Assembly (NCBI GenBank): GCA_038146985.1
Contig: JAYQSQ010000017.1
Span: 124,001-188,000, forward strand
DNA from: JADHLJ01 sp038146985
GTDB taxonomy: Bacteria > Pseudomonadota > Alphaproteobacteria > Thalassobaculales > Thalassobaculaceae
Length of the DNA stretch: 64,000 bases
Reading direction: 5' to 3'
In this document: positions 25,655-34,543 of the stretch, piece after piece
Layout: the number at the start of each line of letters is the position of its first letter
Position numbering within the stretch: position 1 is the stretch's first letter
The notes under the pieces: model-generated
What the model was told of the DNA's origin: nothing
What the model saw: the letters and a program-made list of their open reading frames with translations, nothing else
Database searches by the model: none
Made by a program: the position numbers and the translations under genes

Positions 25655-26341
25655 ATGATCGGCGCGCCGACACCCGATACCCGCAAGACCCCCGCCCAGA
25701 TCGCCGCCGGCATTCTCCTTGATATCGAGGCAATCCATATCCGGCCGGATGAACCCTTCACCTTCACCTCCGGGCGTCTATCGCCGGTCTATGTGGATTG
25801 CCGCCGTATCATCTCCTTTCCCCGGGCCCGGTCCGAGTTGATGCGCATGGGGGTCGACCTTCTGAACCAGCAGGCCGGGGCCGAGGCCTTCGACGCCGTT
25901 GCCGGCGGCGAGACCGCAGGCATCCCCTTTGCCGCCTGGATCGCCGATCTCTTGGGCCTGCCGATGCTTTATGTCCGCAAACAGCCCAAGGGCTTCGGTC
26001 GCAACGCGCGGATCGAGGGTACTTTCCCCGAGGGCGCGCGGGTCCTGCTGGTCGAAGATCTGGCGACCGACGGCGGCAGCAAGATCAGTTTCATCAATGC
26101 CATCCGGGAGGCCGGTGGAACGATCGCGCATTGCTTTGTTGTCTTTCACTACGGCAATTTCCCCGCCAGCACCCAAAGCCTGGCCGAGCGCGGGGTCGCG
26201 CTGCACGGGCTTTGCACCTGGTGGGACGTGCTTCAGGTGGCCGAGACCAAAGGATATACCGCCGCGCAACTGTCGGCGGTGCGTGACTTTCTCGACGATC
26301 CGGACGGCTGGGCCGAAAGGCGTGAAAGTGCGCGTGTGTGA
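25655..26341 (+). CDS. pyrE: Orotate phosphoribosyltransferase
   Basis: 228 residues from the ATG at 25655, which has GGAGA eight bases upstream; the GTG at 25640 is less likely. Features: FTFTSGRLSPVYVDCRRIIS near the start (orotate-binding loop), AVAGGETAGIPFA, YVRKQPKGFGRNARIEG (the flexible catalytic loop), and the PRPP motif VLLVEDLATDGGSK. It makes OMP from orotate and PRPP in pyrimidine synthesis. No other pyr genes are nearby. Confidence 0.88.
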   Translation: MIGAPTPDTRKTPAQIAAGILLDIEAIHIRPDEPFTFTSGRLSPVYVDCRRIISFPRARSELMRMGVDLLNQQAGAEAFDAVAGGETAGIPFAAWIADLLGLPMLYVRKQPKGFGRNARIEGTFPEGARVLLVEDLATDGGSKISFINAIREAGGTIAHCFVVFHYGNFPASTQSLAERGVALHGLCTWWDVLQVAETKGYTAAQLSAVRDFLDDPDGWAERRESARV

Positions 26342-26373
26342 AGCCAGGGAACGTCGAACCACGGAGACCCGAA

Positions 26374-26997
26374 ATGCTGAAGATCCACGGCCGCAACAAT
26401 TCCTCGAACGTGCAGAAGGTCGTCTGGGCCTTGAACGAGATGAAGGTTCCCTACGAGCGCACCGACGCCGGCGGGGCCTTCGGCATCGTCAATACACCGG
26501 AATATCTCGCCATGAACCCGAACGCGCGGGTTCCGACCATGGACGAGGACGGGTTCATTCTATGGGAATCCAACGCCATCGTGCGTTACCTTGCCGCCAA
26601 GCATGATCTGGGTGGCCTGTGCCCGTCCGATCCGCGCCAGCGCGCCGATGCCGACCGCTGGATGGATTGGCAGCAGACGACGGTGGGCGGGGCGATCACC
26701 CCTATTTTCTGGAACCTGGTGCGCACCCCTGAACCCCAGCGTGACATGGCGGCGGTCGAAGCCGCTAAAACGACCATGGCCGGGTTGATGAAGATCATGG
26801 ACGACGCGCTTTCGAGCCGCCCCTATCTGGCGGGAGACTCCTTCACCATGGGGGACATCCCGGTGGCCATCGCGGTCTATCGCTGGGTCGCTCTGGTCGA
26901 AAACCGACCGTCGCTGCCGAATCTGGAAGCCTGGTATGACCGGCTGTGCAAGCGCGAGCCTTTCAAGACCAATGTCCTGGACATTCCGCTCACCTGA
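26374..26997 (+). CDS. Glutathione S-transferase family protein
   Basis: 207 residues from the ATG at 26374 with GGAG eight bases upstream. The N-terminal thioredoxin-like domain holds the likely catalytic Ser in GRNNSSNVQKVVWAL and the ES of FILWESNAIVRYLA that contacts glutathione. The C-terminal helical domain includes YLAGDSFTMGDIPVAIAVYRW. Substrate unknown. It begins 32 bp after pyrE on the same strand. Confidence 0.88.
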   Translation: MLKIHGRNNSSNVQKVVWALNEMKVPYERTDAGGAFGIVNTPEYLAMNPNARVPTMDEDGFILWESNAIVRYLAAKHDLGGLCPSDPRQRADADRWMDWQQTTVGGAITPIFWNLVRTPEPQRDMAAVEAAKTTMAGLMKIMDDALSSRPYLAGDSFTMGDIPVAIAVYRWVALVENRPSLPNLEAWYDRLCKREPFKTNVLDIPLT

Positions 26998-27017
26998 CGC
27001 GGTTGACAATGTGCGTC

Positions 27018-27162
27018 GAATCCCCGGCGAATGCCGGGGCCCACGCCTGAAGCGGAGTCCCGTGACGGATAGTGGAGCACTACAAAATGTCTCTCCCCGG
27101 TGATCCACCAACCATCGGCACCTTTAGCCTGAGGGGTGGGCCCCGACTTTCGCCGGGGATTC
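27018..27162. repeat. Inverted palindromic repeat pair, right arm inside the next gene
   Basis: GAATCCCCGGCGAATGCCGG starts the left arm (27018-27047). The right arm (27133-27162) is its reverse complement with three mismatches in 30. Each arm is itself palindromic (CCCCGGCG...CGGGG). The right arm falls within the predicted N-terminal codons of the binding protein that starts at 27087. Confidence 0.75.
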
Positions 27163-28850
27163 GGTTTCTTGGGACATTGCTCTCCCATCTGATCGTTTTC
27201 ATGCTCTCTGTTAGCGTCGTTATCGGCGCGTCCATCGCCGAGGCGCGGGACAAGCTGACCATCGGTGTCACGCAATTTCCATCGACCCTGAATCCGATCA
27301 TCGATTCGATGCTGGTGAAGTCCTATGTGCTGGCGATGGCCCGGCGCCAGGTCTCGATCATCGGTCATGACTGGGAGGCGATGTGCCAGCTGTGCACGGA
27401 GCTGGCGACCTTCGAGAGTGGCCGGGCCGAGAAATTCCAGGTCCTCGGCAAGGACGGGAAGCCGACGGGAGAGACCGGCGTGCGCACCCGCTTCACGTTG
27501 CGCGACGACGCCTTCTGGGGTGACGGGGTTCCGGTGACCACCAAGGATGTCGTCTTCACCTGGAAGGTCGGCCGGCATCCGGAAACCGGTGTCTCGGACT
27601 TCCGCTCGTTCCAGGACATCCTCGATATCGAAGTCCAGGACGAGAAGACCTTCACTGTCGTCAACCGCAAGCTCGACTACCGCTACTACGCGATGGGCGG
27701 ATTTAGCGTCCTGCCGGCGCATCTGGAGGAAGCGGCCTTCGCGGTTCCGAAGGAGTACCGCCACCGTACCCTCTATGAAACCGATCCGACGAATCCCGGT
27801 CTCTACAACGGCCCCTACAGGATCACCGAGGTCGTCGCCGGCTCGCATATCGTGCTCCGCAGAAACGACGCCTGGCGCGGCGCTCCTCCAGCCTTTTCTG
27901 AGATACAGGTCCGCACCATCGAGAAGACGGCGGCATTGGAAGCCAACCTTCTGTCCGGCGCCATCGACTATGTCGCCGGCGAAGCGGGTCTGTCGCTGGA
28001 CCAGGCGCTGGCATTCGAAAAGCGTCACGATGAGAAATACGACGTCTTCTACAAGCCCGGCCTGATCTACGAGCATCTCGACGTGATGCTGGACAACCCC
28101 ATCCTGGCCGATATCCGCGTGCGCCGGGCACTGGCCCATGCCATCGACCGCGAGGCGATCAGTCAGCAGCTCTTCGCCGGCAAACAGCCGGTCGCGCATA
28201 AGGGCACCCACCCGCTTGATTGGACCCATACCGACGAGGTGCGCAAATATCCCTTTGATCCCGACGCGTCACGGGAACTGCTGAATGCCGCCGGCTGGAC
28301 GGAGATCCGGGACGGGGTCCGCCACAACAAATCGGGCGAGCGGCTGTCGCTTGAAATCATGACAACCGCCGGCAACCGGGTGCGCGAACTGGTCGAGCAG
28401 GTCTTGCAGGACTATTGGAAAGCCGTCGGGATCGAGGTGAAGATCCGCAATGAACCGGCAAGGGTGCTGTTCGGCGAGACCATCAGCAAGCGCAAGTTCA
28501 CCGGCCTTGCCATGTTCGCCTGGCTGTCGGCCCCGGAGAGCCTGCCGCGCACGACCCTGCATTCGGAATCGATCCCGACAGAGGCCAACAACTGGGCCGG
28601 ACAGAATTATACCGGCTTCAGGAATGCCGAGATGGACAGGCTGATCGACGCCATCGAAATCGAACTGGATCGCACCAAGCGCGGTGCCTTGTGGAAACGG
28701 CTGCAGCAGATCTACGCCGAGGAACTGCCGGCGATCCCGCTCTATTTCCGCGCCGACGGCTTCATCGTGCCGAAATGGCTGAAGGGCATTCGTCCGACCG
28801 GTCATATGTACACCACCACCCATTGGATCGAGGAATGGCGGGTGGAGTGA
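27087..28850 (+). CDS. Peptide/nickel-type ABC transporter substrate-binding protein (SBP family 5)
   Basis: 587 residues from the ATG at 27087 (GGAG nine bases upstream). The first 30 or so residues are encoded largely by a palindromic repeat. A signal peptide then follows (LIVFMLSVSVVIGASIAEA), so the true start could be a downstream TTG near 27174 or ATG 27201. The mature part is an extended type II solute-binding protein of the DppA/OppA family: TIGVTQFPSTLNPI, RFTLRDDAFWGDGVPVTTKD, NGPYRITE, VRRALAHAIDRE and YAEELPAIPLYFRA. It binds a peptide or other small solute for the two permeases downstream. Confidence 0.88.
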   Translation: MSLPGDPPTIGTFSLRGGPRLSPGIRFLGTLLSHLIVFMLSVSVVIGASIAEARDKLTIGVTQFPSTLNPIIDSMLVKSYVLAMARRQVSIIGHDWEAMCQLCTELATFESGRAEKFQVLGKDGKPTGETGVRTRFTLRDDAFWGDGVPVTTKDVVFTWKVGRHPETGVSDFRSFQDILDIEVQDEKTFTVVNRKLDYRYYAMGGFSVLPAHLEEAAFAVPKEYRHRTLYETDPTNPGLYNGPYRITEVVAGSHIVLRRNDAWRGAPPAFSEIQVRTIEKTAALEANLLSGAIDYVAGEAGLSLDQALAFEKRHDEKYDVFYKPGLIYEHLDVMLDNPILADIRVRRALAHAIDREAISQQLFAGKQPVAHKGTHPLDWTHTDEVRKYPFDPDASRELLNAAGWTEIRDGVRHNKSGERLSLEIMTTAGNRVRELVEQVLQDYWKAVGIEVKIRNEPARVLFGETISKRKFTGLAMFAWLSAPESLPRTTLHSESIPTEANNWAGQNYTGFRNAEMDRLIDAIEIELDRTKRGALWKRLQQIYAEELPAIPLYFRADGFIVPKWLKGIRPTGHMYTTTHWIEEWRVE

Positions 28851-28913
28851 CGGTCGCAGCCTTGCGCAAGACCCACGGCCGGGACATGATTTCGTCGATA
28901 TGAAACCCTTCCG

Positions 28914-28981
28914 CGTCGCCCCTGTGAAAACAGGGGCTAATTTCTCGTCTGCCCGAAGCCCCGGCTTTCGCTGGGGCGACG
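28914..28981. repeat. Palindromic intergenic repeat (copy near-identical to 1657-1776)
   Basis: CGTCGCCCCTGTGAAAACAG starts a hairpin unit and GGCTTTCGCTGGGGCGACG ends a second one, in the same order and spacing as at 1707-1770, while the 19-nt linker between them differs. It lies in the 237-bp gap between the binding protein and its permease. Confidence 0.78.
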
Positions 28982-29087
28982 ACCTGCGATTTTGGGCGAT
29001 CGGTAATGTAAACTGCGCCGTCATAACTCGCGACAAAACCAGCAGGGATTCGGCTCCTGATCTTTTCGGTCCTGAAGCGCTAGCCCG

Positions 29088-30056
29088 ATGATCGCCTTCT
29101 CCCTCGCCCGGTTGAGCCAGTCGGCCCTGGTGCTTCTGGTGATGTCCTTCGTGATCTATGTCCTGCTGGGACTGATGCCGGGGGACCCGATTGATCTGAT
29201 GATCGGCGCGGACCCGAATGTCACCGCCGCCGATGTGGCGCGGCTCAAGGCGCTGCAGGGCCTAGACCGGCCGATCCTGGAACGCTATGCGGCCTGGCTT
29301 GCGGACGCGCTTTCGGGTGATTTCGGATATTCCCGGCTGTTTTCGAAACCGGTGCTGGAGGTCTTGGGATCGAGGCTGCTGAACTCGCTGATCCTGATGG
29401 CGATATCGCTGGCCGTCGCCCTGGCGATCGCGATACCCGCCGGTATTCAGGCGGCCCGCCGGCCCGGCTCATGGATCGATCAGGCGATCAACCTGCTCTG
29501 TTTCGCGGGCATCTCCGTCCCGCCGTTCTGGCTGGCATTGCTGCTGATCCTGCTGTTCGCGGTTTCGCTCGGCGCATTGCCGGCAAGCGGCATGAACACC
29601 ATCGGCGAGGATGGGTGGCTCGATCGCGCGCGCCATATGGTCCTGCCGGTTCTGACGCTGTCGGCGGCGGGTGTCGCGGGCTATACCCGGCACGTGCGGG
29701 CGGCGATGATCGAGGTCCTGCGCGAGGACTACATCCGGACCGCCCGCGCCAAGGGGCTGGTCGAGCGCCGGGTCATCTGGCGCCACGCCCTGCGCAACGC
29801 TCTGCTGCCGGTGGTGACCATCGCCGCGCTGGATTTCGGCTCGCTCTTCTCCGGTGCCCTGGTGACCGAGACGATGTTCTCCTGGCTCGGCATGGGCAAG
29901 ACCATCTACGACGCGGTCATGGGCAACGATTACAATCTCGCTTTGGTCGGGTTGCTGCTGGCGACCGGCGTTACCCTGGTCGCCAACATCCTTGCCGATA
30001 TCGCCTATGCCTGGCTGGACCCGCGCATTCATTACCGTGTGGAGCGGGGTCCGTGA
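29088..30056 (+). CDS. Dipeptide/oligopeptide-type ABC transporter permease (DppB-like)
   Basis: 322 residues with about six membrane segments. Family landmarks: the start region VMSFVIYVLLGLMPGDPIDLM, GDFGYSR, and the coupling segment EVLREDYIRTARAKGLVERR. It overlaps the next permease by 4 bp (GTGA), so the two are translationally coupled. Together with the binding protein at 27087 they form a transporter that has no ATPase gene of its own here. Confidence 0.92.
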   Translation: MIAFSLARLSQSALVLLVMSFVIYVLLGLMPGDPIDLMIGADPNVTAADVARLKALQGLDRPILERYAAWLADALSGDFGYSRLFSKPVLEVLGSRLLNSLILMAISLAVALAIAIPAGIQAARRPGSWIDQAINLLCFAGISVPPFWLALLLILLFAVSLGALPASGMNTIGEDGWLDRARHMVLPVLTLSAAGVAGYTRHVRAAMIEVLREDYIRTARAKGLVERRVIWRHALRNALLPVVTIAALDFGSLFSGALVTETMFSWLGMGKTIYDAVMGNDYNLALVGLLLATGVTLVANILADIAYAWLDPRIHYRVERGP

Positions 30057-30961
30057 GCGCGATCACGGCCCGGGTGCCGGACGCCTGGCGACGCTTCGCG
30101 CGCCACCGGCTGGCCCTGGTCAGTCTCTGGGTTCTCTTGGGGCTGCTTCTCGCGACCTTGGCGGCTCCGCTGATCGAAGCGGGGTTCGGCCTCGACGTGA
30201 ACGCGGTCAATCTTTTCGGCCGCATGGCGCCGCCCAGCGCGGAGCACTGGTTCGGAACAGACGAATTGGGACGTGACCTGCTGCTGAGGTTGCTGCATGG
30301 CGGCCGTGTCTCACTGCTGGTTGGGTTTACCGCCGCCGTCGCGGCGGCCGCGATCGGAACCGTTCTGGGGCTGCTGTCGGGCTATTTCGGCGGTCGGACG
30401 GATGCCGTTATCATGCGTTTCGCCGATGGGGTGATCTCGCTTCCGCTGCTGCCCCTGCTGATCGTGCTGGCGGCGGTCGATCCGGCCAAGCTCGGCCTTC
30501 CGGAAGCGGTCTCGGGATCGGCCTCCTTCAGCCTGCAGCGCATCGTGGTGATCATCGCCCTTGTCGGCTGGCCGGCGGTGGCCCGGCTGGTGCGGGCGGC
30601 GACGCTAAGCCTCAGGCGACGCGACTTCGTGCTGATCGCGATCACCCAGGGGTTCGGCCCGGCGCGGATCATGTTTCGCCATATCCTGCCCAATGCCGCG
30701 TCGCCGATCCTGGTGGCAACGACCTTGACCGTCGGCAACGTGATCCTGTTCGAAAGCGTGTTAAGCTTCCTTGGTCTTGGTATTCAGCCGCCGGTGCCGA
30801 GTTGGGGCAACATGCTGACCGGCGCCCAGGATCTGATCTCCGAAGCGCCGGCCCTGGCGATCTGGCCGGGCATGCTGATCTTCGTGACGGTGATCGCCTT
30901 CAACCTGCTGGGCGACGGCCTGCAAGCGGCCCTGGACCCGAGATCAGGCCCGAACCGATAA
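30053..30961 (+). CDS. Dipeptide/oligopeptide-type ABC transporter permease (DppC-like)
   Basis: 302 residues from the GTG at 30053 that overlaps the preceding stop; GGAG at 30041-30044 serves as its ribosome site. Typical DppC features: HWFGTDELGRDLLLRLLHGGR, a coupling loop around LIAITQGFGPARIMFRHILPN, and FLGLGIQPPVPSWGNM. It pairs with the upstream DppB-like subunit. It converges on a carboxymuconolactone-decarboxylase-like gene 14 bp away. Confidence 0.92.
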   Translation: MSAITARVPDAWRRFARHRLALVSLWVLLGLLLATLAAPLIEAGFGLDVNAVNLFGRMAPPSAEHWFGTDELGRDLLLRLLHGGRVSLLVGFTAAVAAAAIGTVLGLLSGYFGGRTDAVIMRFADGVISLPLLPLLIVLAAVDPAKLGLPEAVSGSASFSLQRIVVIIALVGWPAVARLVRAATLSLRRRDFVLIAITQGFGPARIMFRHILPNAASPILVATTLTVGNVILFESVLSFLGLGIQPPVPSWGNMLTGAQDLISEAPALAIWPGMLIFVTVIAFNLLGDGLQAALDPRSGPNR

Positions 30962-30975
30962 CAGGCGATCCGAGG

Positions 30976-31380
30976 TCAGCCCTTCTCGGCCCGCAGTTCG
31001 GCAAAGACTCGGCTTGCCACCAGCATCGCGCCGCGCACGCAGGGCACGCCGATATAGCCCGAGAGGTGCAGCATCGTTTCCAGGAGCTCGTCCTCGGTCC
31101 ATCCCTGGCCGATGGCGAAGCGGAGATGAATCTCCAGCTCGTCCTCGCGCTGGGTCGCGATGTCCGAGACGACGCAGATCAGCGCCCGGGTCTTCGTGTC
31201 CAACCCGGGCCGGGTCCACAGGGCGCCGAACACTGTCTCTGTCGCCACATCCAGGAACTTGCGCATGATCGGATCGGCATAGACCCCGTTATTGGCCCGG
31301 TCATAGGCCTCCTGGCCGTACATCTTGCGGCGCAGCGCGTCGCCTTTCTTATACAGATCGCTTCTCTTTGGCTCGGCCAT
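30976..31380 (-). CDS. Carboxymuconolactone decarboxylase-family protein
   Basis: 134 residues matching the short CMD fold: FGALWTRPGLDTKTRALICV, followed by ELEIHLRFAIGQGWTEDELLE and the C-terminal IGVPCVRGAMLVAS. Some members decarboxylate 4-carboxymuconolactone in protocatechuate breakdown, and others are peroxidase-like. The usual CxxC of the AhpD group is absent. It follows an SDR gene on the same strand by 33 bp and is likely in the operon led from 38254. Confidence 0.87.
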   Translation of the reverse strand: MAEPKRSDLYKKGDALRRKMYGQEAYDRANNGVYADPIMRKFLDVATETVFGALWTRPGLDTKTRALICVVSDIATQREDELEIHLRFAIGQGWTEDELLETMLHLSGYIGVPCVRGAMLVASRVFAELRAEKG

Positions 31381-31413
31381 CTCGGGTCTCCGGTAGTGGT
31401 TAAAAGAGGGGGA

Positions 31414-32181
31414 TCAGACCAGCCCGCCGGACACGTCGATGGTCTGGCCTGTAACGTAATCCGCTTCGGAAGAGGCGAGGAAGCAGATCACCTTCGCCTG
31501 ATCGGCCGCCTCTGCCATCCGGCGCAGGGGTATGCCTTCGATCGCGGCTTTCTGATCCTCGGGGCTGCGCTGCTCGAAACGGGGCCGGATGCGCTCGGTC
31601 AGGGTCATATTCGGCGCGATGGCGTTGACCGTGATGCCGTATGGACCAAGTTCCCGGCCGACCTTCTTGGTAAACGCGATGACGCCACCCTTGGCGGCGG
31701 CATAGGCACTGCTGCTGGCATCGCTCATGCCGCGGCCGGCGATCGAAGCGAGGTTGACGATCTTGCCGCCGCCCTGCGCCTTCATGATGGGGATCACCGC
31801 CTTCGAGAACAGGAACATGCCGTCCAGGTTGAAGGCGTTGATCGCCTGCCATTCCTCAAGGGTCAGTTCGTCCGTCGGCGCCGCCGCGTTGGCGATGATC
31901 GTGCTGCCGCCGACAGCGTTGACCAGGATGTCGATACGCCCGTGATGCTCCATCACGCCAGCAATGGTCTTGTCGACCGCGTCCCGGTTTGTGGCGTCCG
32001 TGTTATAGGCAACCGCCTTGCCGCCGGCGGCGGCGATCTCGGTTACCATGGCCTCAAGCCGTTGGTCGTTGACGTCGATGGCGACAACGGTACCGCCTTC
32101 GGAAGCGATAATGCCCGCCGTCGCCCGGCCGATCCCGCTCGCCGCCGCGGTGATCAGCGCGACCTTGTTCTCGAAGCGCAT
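31414..32181 (-). CDS. SDR-family oxidoreductase
   Basis: 255 residues from the ATG at 32181; an upstream in-frame ATG at 32211 adds ten non-family residues. TAAASGIG is the nucleotide motif (residues about 11-18), NAVGG replaces NNAG, and Y and K are in AYAAAKGG. The C-terminus ends DVSGG. A classical dehydrogenase of unknown substrate, placed between a peptide-type transporter operon and a CMD-family gene, suggesting that the three handle one imported compound (inference). Confidence 0.85.
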   Translation of the reverse strand: MRFENKVALITAAASGIGRATAGIIASEGGTVVAIDVNDQRLEAMVTEIAAAGGKAVAYNTDATNRDAVDKTIAGVMEHHGRIDILVNAVGGSTIIANAAAPTDELTLEEWQAINAFNLDGMFLFSKAVIPIMKAQGGGKIVNLASIAGRGMSDASSSAYAAAKGGVIAFTKKVGRELGPYGITVNAIAPNMTLTERIRPRFEQRSPEDQKAAIEGIPLRRMAEAADQAKVICFLASSEADYVTGQTIDVSGGLV

Positions 32182-32425
32182 GGTGAGTCTCCCTTTTCGC
32201 CCGGCAGCCAACGCGTCGTCCGTCGTTGTCCGGCAGGACCCTTCGCGACGCCACTGCGTGGCTCCTCAGGGTGAGTGCCATCTTGTTACTAGGACTCGAG
32301 CATTGTCTCGAAGGGTCTAGTTCGCCGCATTAAGCCAAGCCTAGGCGACCGGCGCGCCGCGCGACAATCTCGGGGGCGAGACAAATCACGCATTGGATCG
32401 GCGGACCGGCGTCCGCGCGATCGCC

Positions 32426-34534
32426 CTAATCCGCGGCGTCGATCCTCCGGTCCGGGATGGTGATCACCGGTTCCACCTCGCGCAGCTCGTCCAGCGGGAT
32501 ATGACAGGCGATGGCGTGGCGGTCGGCGGCGAATTGAACCGGCGGCGCCTCGTCCTCGCAGATCTTGCCGATCTTGCGCGGACAACGGGTCGAGAACGGG
32601 CACCCCTTGGGCGGATTGAGAGGGCTCGGAAGATTGCCTTCCAGGACGATCCGCCGTTTTTCGACCTCTGGGTCAGCGATCGGCACCGCCGACAGAAGCG
32701 CCTCGGTATAGGGATGATAAGGCGGCGAGAAGACCTCATCCGTCGTGCCACGCTCCATGATCTGGCCGAGATACATCACCACGACGCGGTCGGCGAGATA
32801 GCGCACCGCCGAGAGATCATGGCTGATAAACAGCAAAGTCGTGCCGTGCTCGCGCTGGATATCCATCAGCAACTCGGTAACCGCCGCCGCCACCGAGACG
32901 TCGAGCGCCGAGATCGGTTCGTCCGCGATGACGGTCTTCGGATTGCCGGCGAAAGCCCTGGCGATGCCGATCCGCTGCTTCTGACCGCCCGAGAGCTGCC
33001 GCGGCTTGCGGTTGGCGAAGGCCCTCGGAAGCTTGACGGTATCCAGCAACTGGAAGACCCGCTCCTGGATCTTGGCCGGATCGGATTCGATGCCGAACCG
33101 TTTGATCACGCGTCCTATCTGATAGCCGATCGTGTGCGAGGGGTTCAGCGTGTCATTGGGATTCTGGAACACCATCTGTAACGAGGCAAGCTGCTCCGGC
33201 GAACGGTCGCCGACCGGAATCTGGCCGAGATTGGTGCCGCCGAGATTGACCTCGCCCTCGGTGGCGGTCTCCAGCCCCATCAAGACCTTGGCGAAGGTCG
33301 ACTTGCCACAGCCGGACTCGCCGACGATGGCCACGGTTTCGCCTTCTCCGGCGCGGAAGCTGATGCTCTCGTTCGCCTTGACCTGCTTCACCTCGCCGCC
33401 CGAGAAGAGCGCGGCGAGCGAACTGTCCTTGACCTCGTAATACTTGCGCATCTCCTTGACTTCGAGAACCGTCTCGCCGACTGGAATAACCTCTCGCTTC
33501 GCGGTTTCCTCGGCCACGAAACTGCCCGGGTCGATCTCGTCCCAACGCGCGCAGCGTACCCGGTGCGCGGGGTCCTCGTCGGTGTGAACCAGCGCCATGG
33601 GGATGAGCTCCTGATCACAGGTGCCGGGTTTGAAGAACTCACAGCGCGGCCCGAAATAGCACCCTTTCGGACGCTGATGCGGTAGCGGCAACTGCCCCTT
33701 GATCGCGGTCAGCGGACGCACGTTCTTATCCGCGTGCGGCAGGGGAATGCAGCCGAGCAAGCCATGGGTATAGGGATGCGTCGGCCAGGAGAAGATCGAG
33801 TCGATATGACCTTCCTCGACCACTTCGCCCGAATACATGACGCAGATCCGGTCGCACACCTCAAGCATCAGCCCAAGGTTATGGGAGATGTACAGCAGCG
33901 AGGTGCCGGTCTCCTTGCTGAGCTCGGCGATTAGCTCGACGATGCCGGCCTCGACCGTCACGTCCAGCGCCGTCGTCGGCTCGTCCAGCAAAAGCAACGC
34001 CGGTCTCGATAGCAACGCCATGGCGATCACCACGCGCTGCTGTTGTCCGCCGGAGACCTGATGGGGATAGGAGTCCATCAGGCGTTGCGGGTCGGGAATA
34101 TGGACCGCCTTAAGCATGTCGAAGGACCGCTGGTGCGCTTCATCGGCGCTCGCGCCCTCGTGGTTCATCGGCACTTCCATCAGTTGTTGTCCGATGGTCA
34201 GGCTCGGGTTGAGCGAGGCCATCGGCTCCTGATAGATCATGGCGATGTTCTTGCCGCGCAGGCGGCGGACTTCTTCCTCGGACATCTCGGCCATGTCGCG
34301 GCCCTTGAACTTAATGGTGCCGCCGACGATTCCGCCGTTGTTTCCCATATAGCGCATGATGCCGTTGGCCACGGTCGACTTGCCGCAGCCGGATTCGCCG
34401 ACCAGACCGACGGATTCTCCCTTGGCGATCTTCAGGTCAAAATCCATGACCGCCGGAATTTCGCCGGCCCGCGTGTAGTAGCTCAGCCTCAGTCCCGTGA
34501 TTTCCAGGACTGGGGTTTCGTCTTGTTCGGACAT
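32426..34534 (-). CDS. Fused dipeptide-type ABC transporter ATPase (DppD-DppF tandem)
   Basis: 702 residues carrying two complete ATPase domains. Both have Walker A GESGCGKST (about residues 50 and 405). The first signature is VSGGQQQRVVIAMAL, the second LSGGQKQRIGIARAF. Each ends with the family's oligopeptide C-terminal Cys cluster segment (GCYFGPRCEFFKPGTC; GCPFSTRCPRKIGKIC). It powers the permeases at 34544 and 35450. As the only peptide-type ATPase in the window, it may also serve the ATPase-less system at 27087-30961. Confidence 0.93.
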   Translation of the reverse strand: MSEQDETPVLEITGLRLSYYTRAGEIPAVMDFDLKIAKGESVGLVGESGCGKSTVANGIMRYMGNNGGIVGGTIKFKGRDMAEMSEEEVRRLRGKNIAMIYQEPMASLNPSLTIGQQLMEVPMNHEGASADEAHQRSFDMLKAVHIPDPQRLMDSYPHQVSGGQQQRVVIAMALLSRPALLLLDEPTTALDVTVEAGIVELIAELSKETGTSLLYISHNLGLMLEVCDRICVMYSGEVVEEGHIDSIFSWPTHPYTHGLLGCIPLPHADKNVRPLTAIKGQLPLPHQRPKGCYFGPRCEFFKPGTCDQELIPMALVHTDEDPAHRVRCARWDEIDPGSFVAEETAKREVIPVGETVLEVKEMRKYYEVKDSSLAALFSGGEVKQVKANESISFRAGEGETVAIVGESGCGKSTFAKVLMGLETATEGEVNLGGTNLGQIPVGDRSPEQLASLQMVFQNPNDTLNPSHTIGYQIGRVIKRFGIESDPAKIQERVFQLLDTVKLPRAFANRKPRQLSGGQKQRIGIARAFAGNPKTVIADEPISALDVSVAAAVTELLMDIQREHGTTLLFISHDLSAVRYLADRVVVMYLGQIMERGTTDEVFSPPYHPYTEALLSAVPIADPEVEKRRIVLEGNLPSPLNPPKGCPFSTRCPRKIGKICEDEAPPVQFAADRHAIACHIPLDELREVEPVITIPDRRIDAAD

Positions 34535-34543
34535 CCTAACCTC

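Noticed and set aside
26877..28229. 450-residue minus-strand frame across the GST end and the binding protein
   Set aside because: Antisense shadow crossing two real genes and a repeat; no family motif.
30802..32274. 490-residue plus-strand frame running through the CMD and SDR genes
   Set aside because: Antisense to two genes with intact motifs; no recognisable domain, composition typical of shadow frames.
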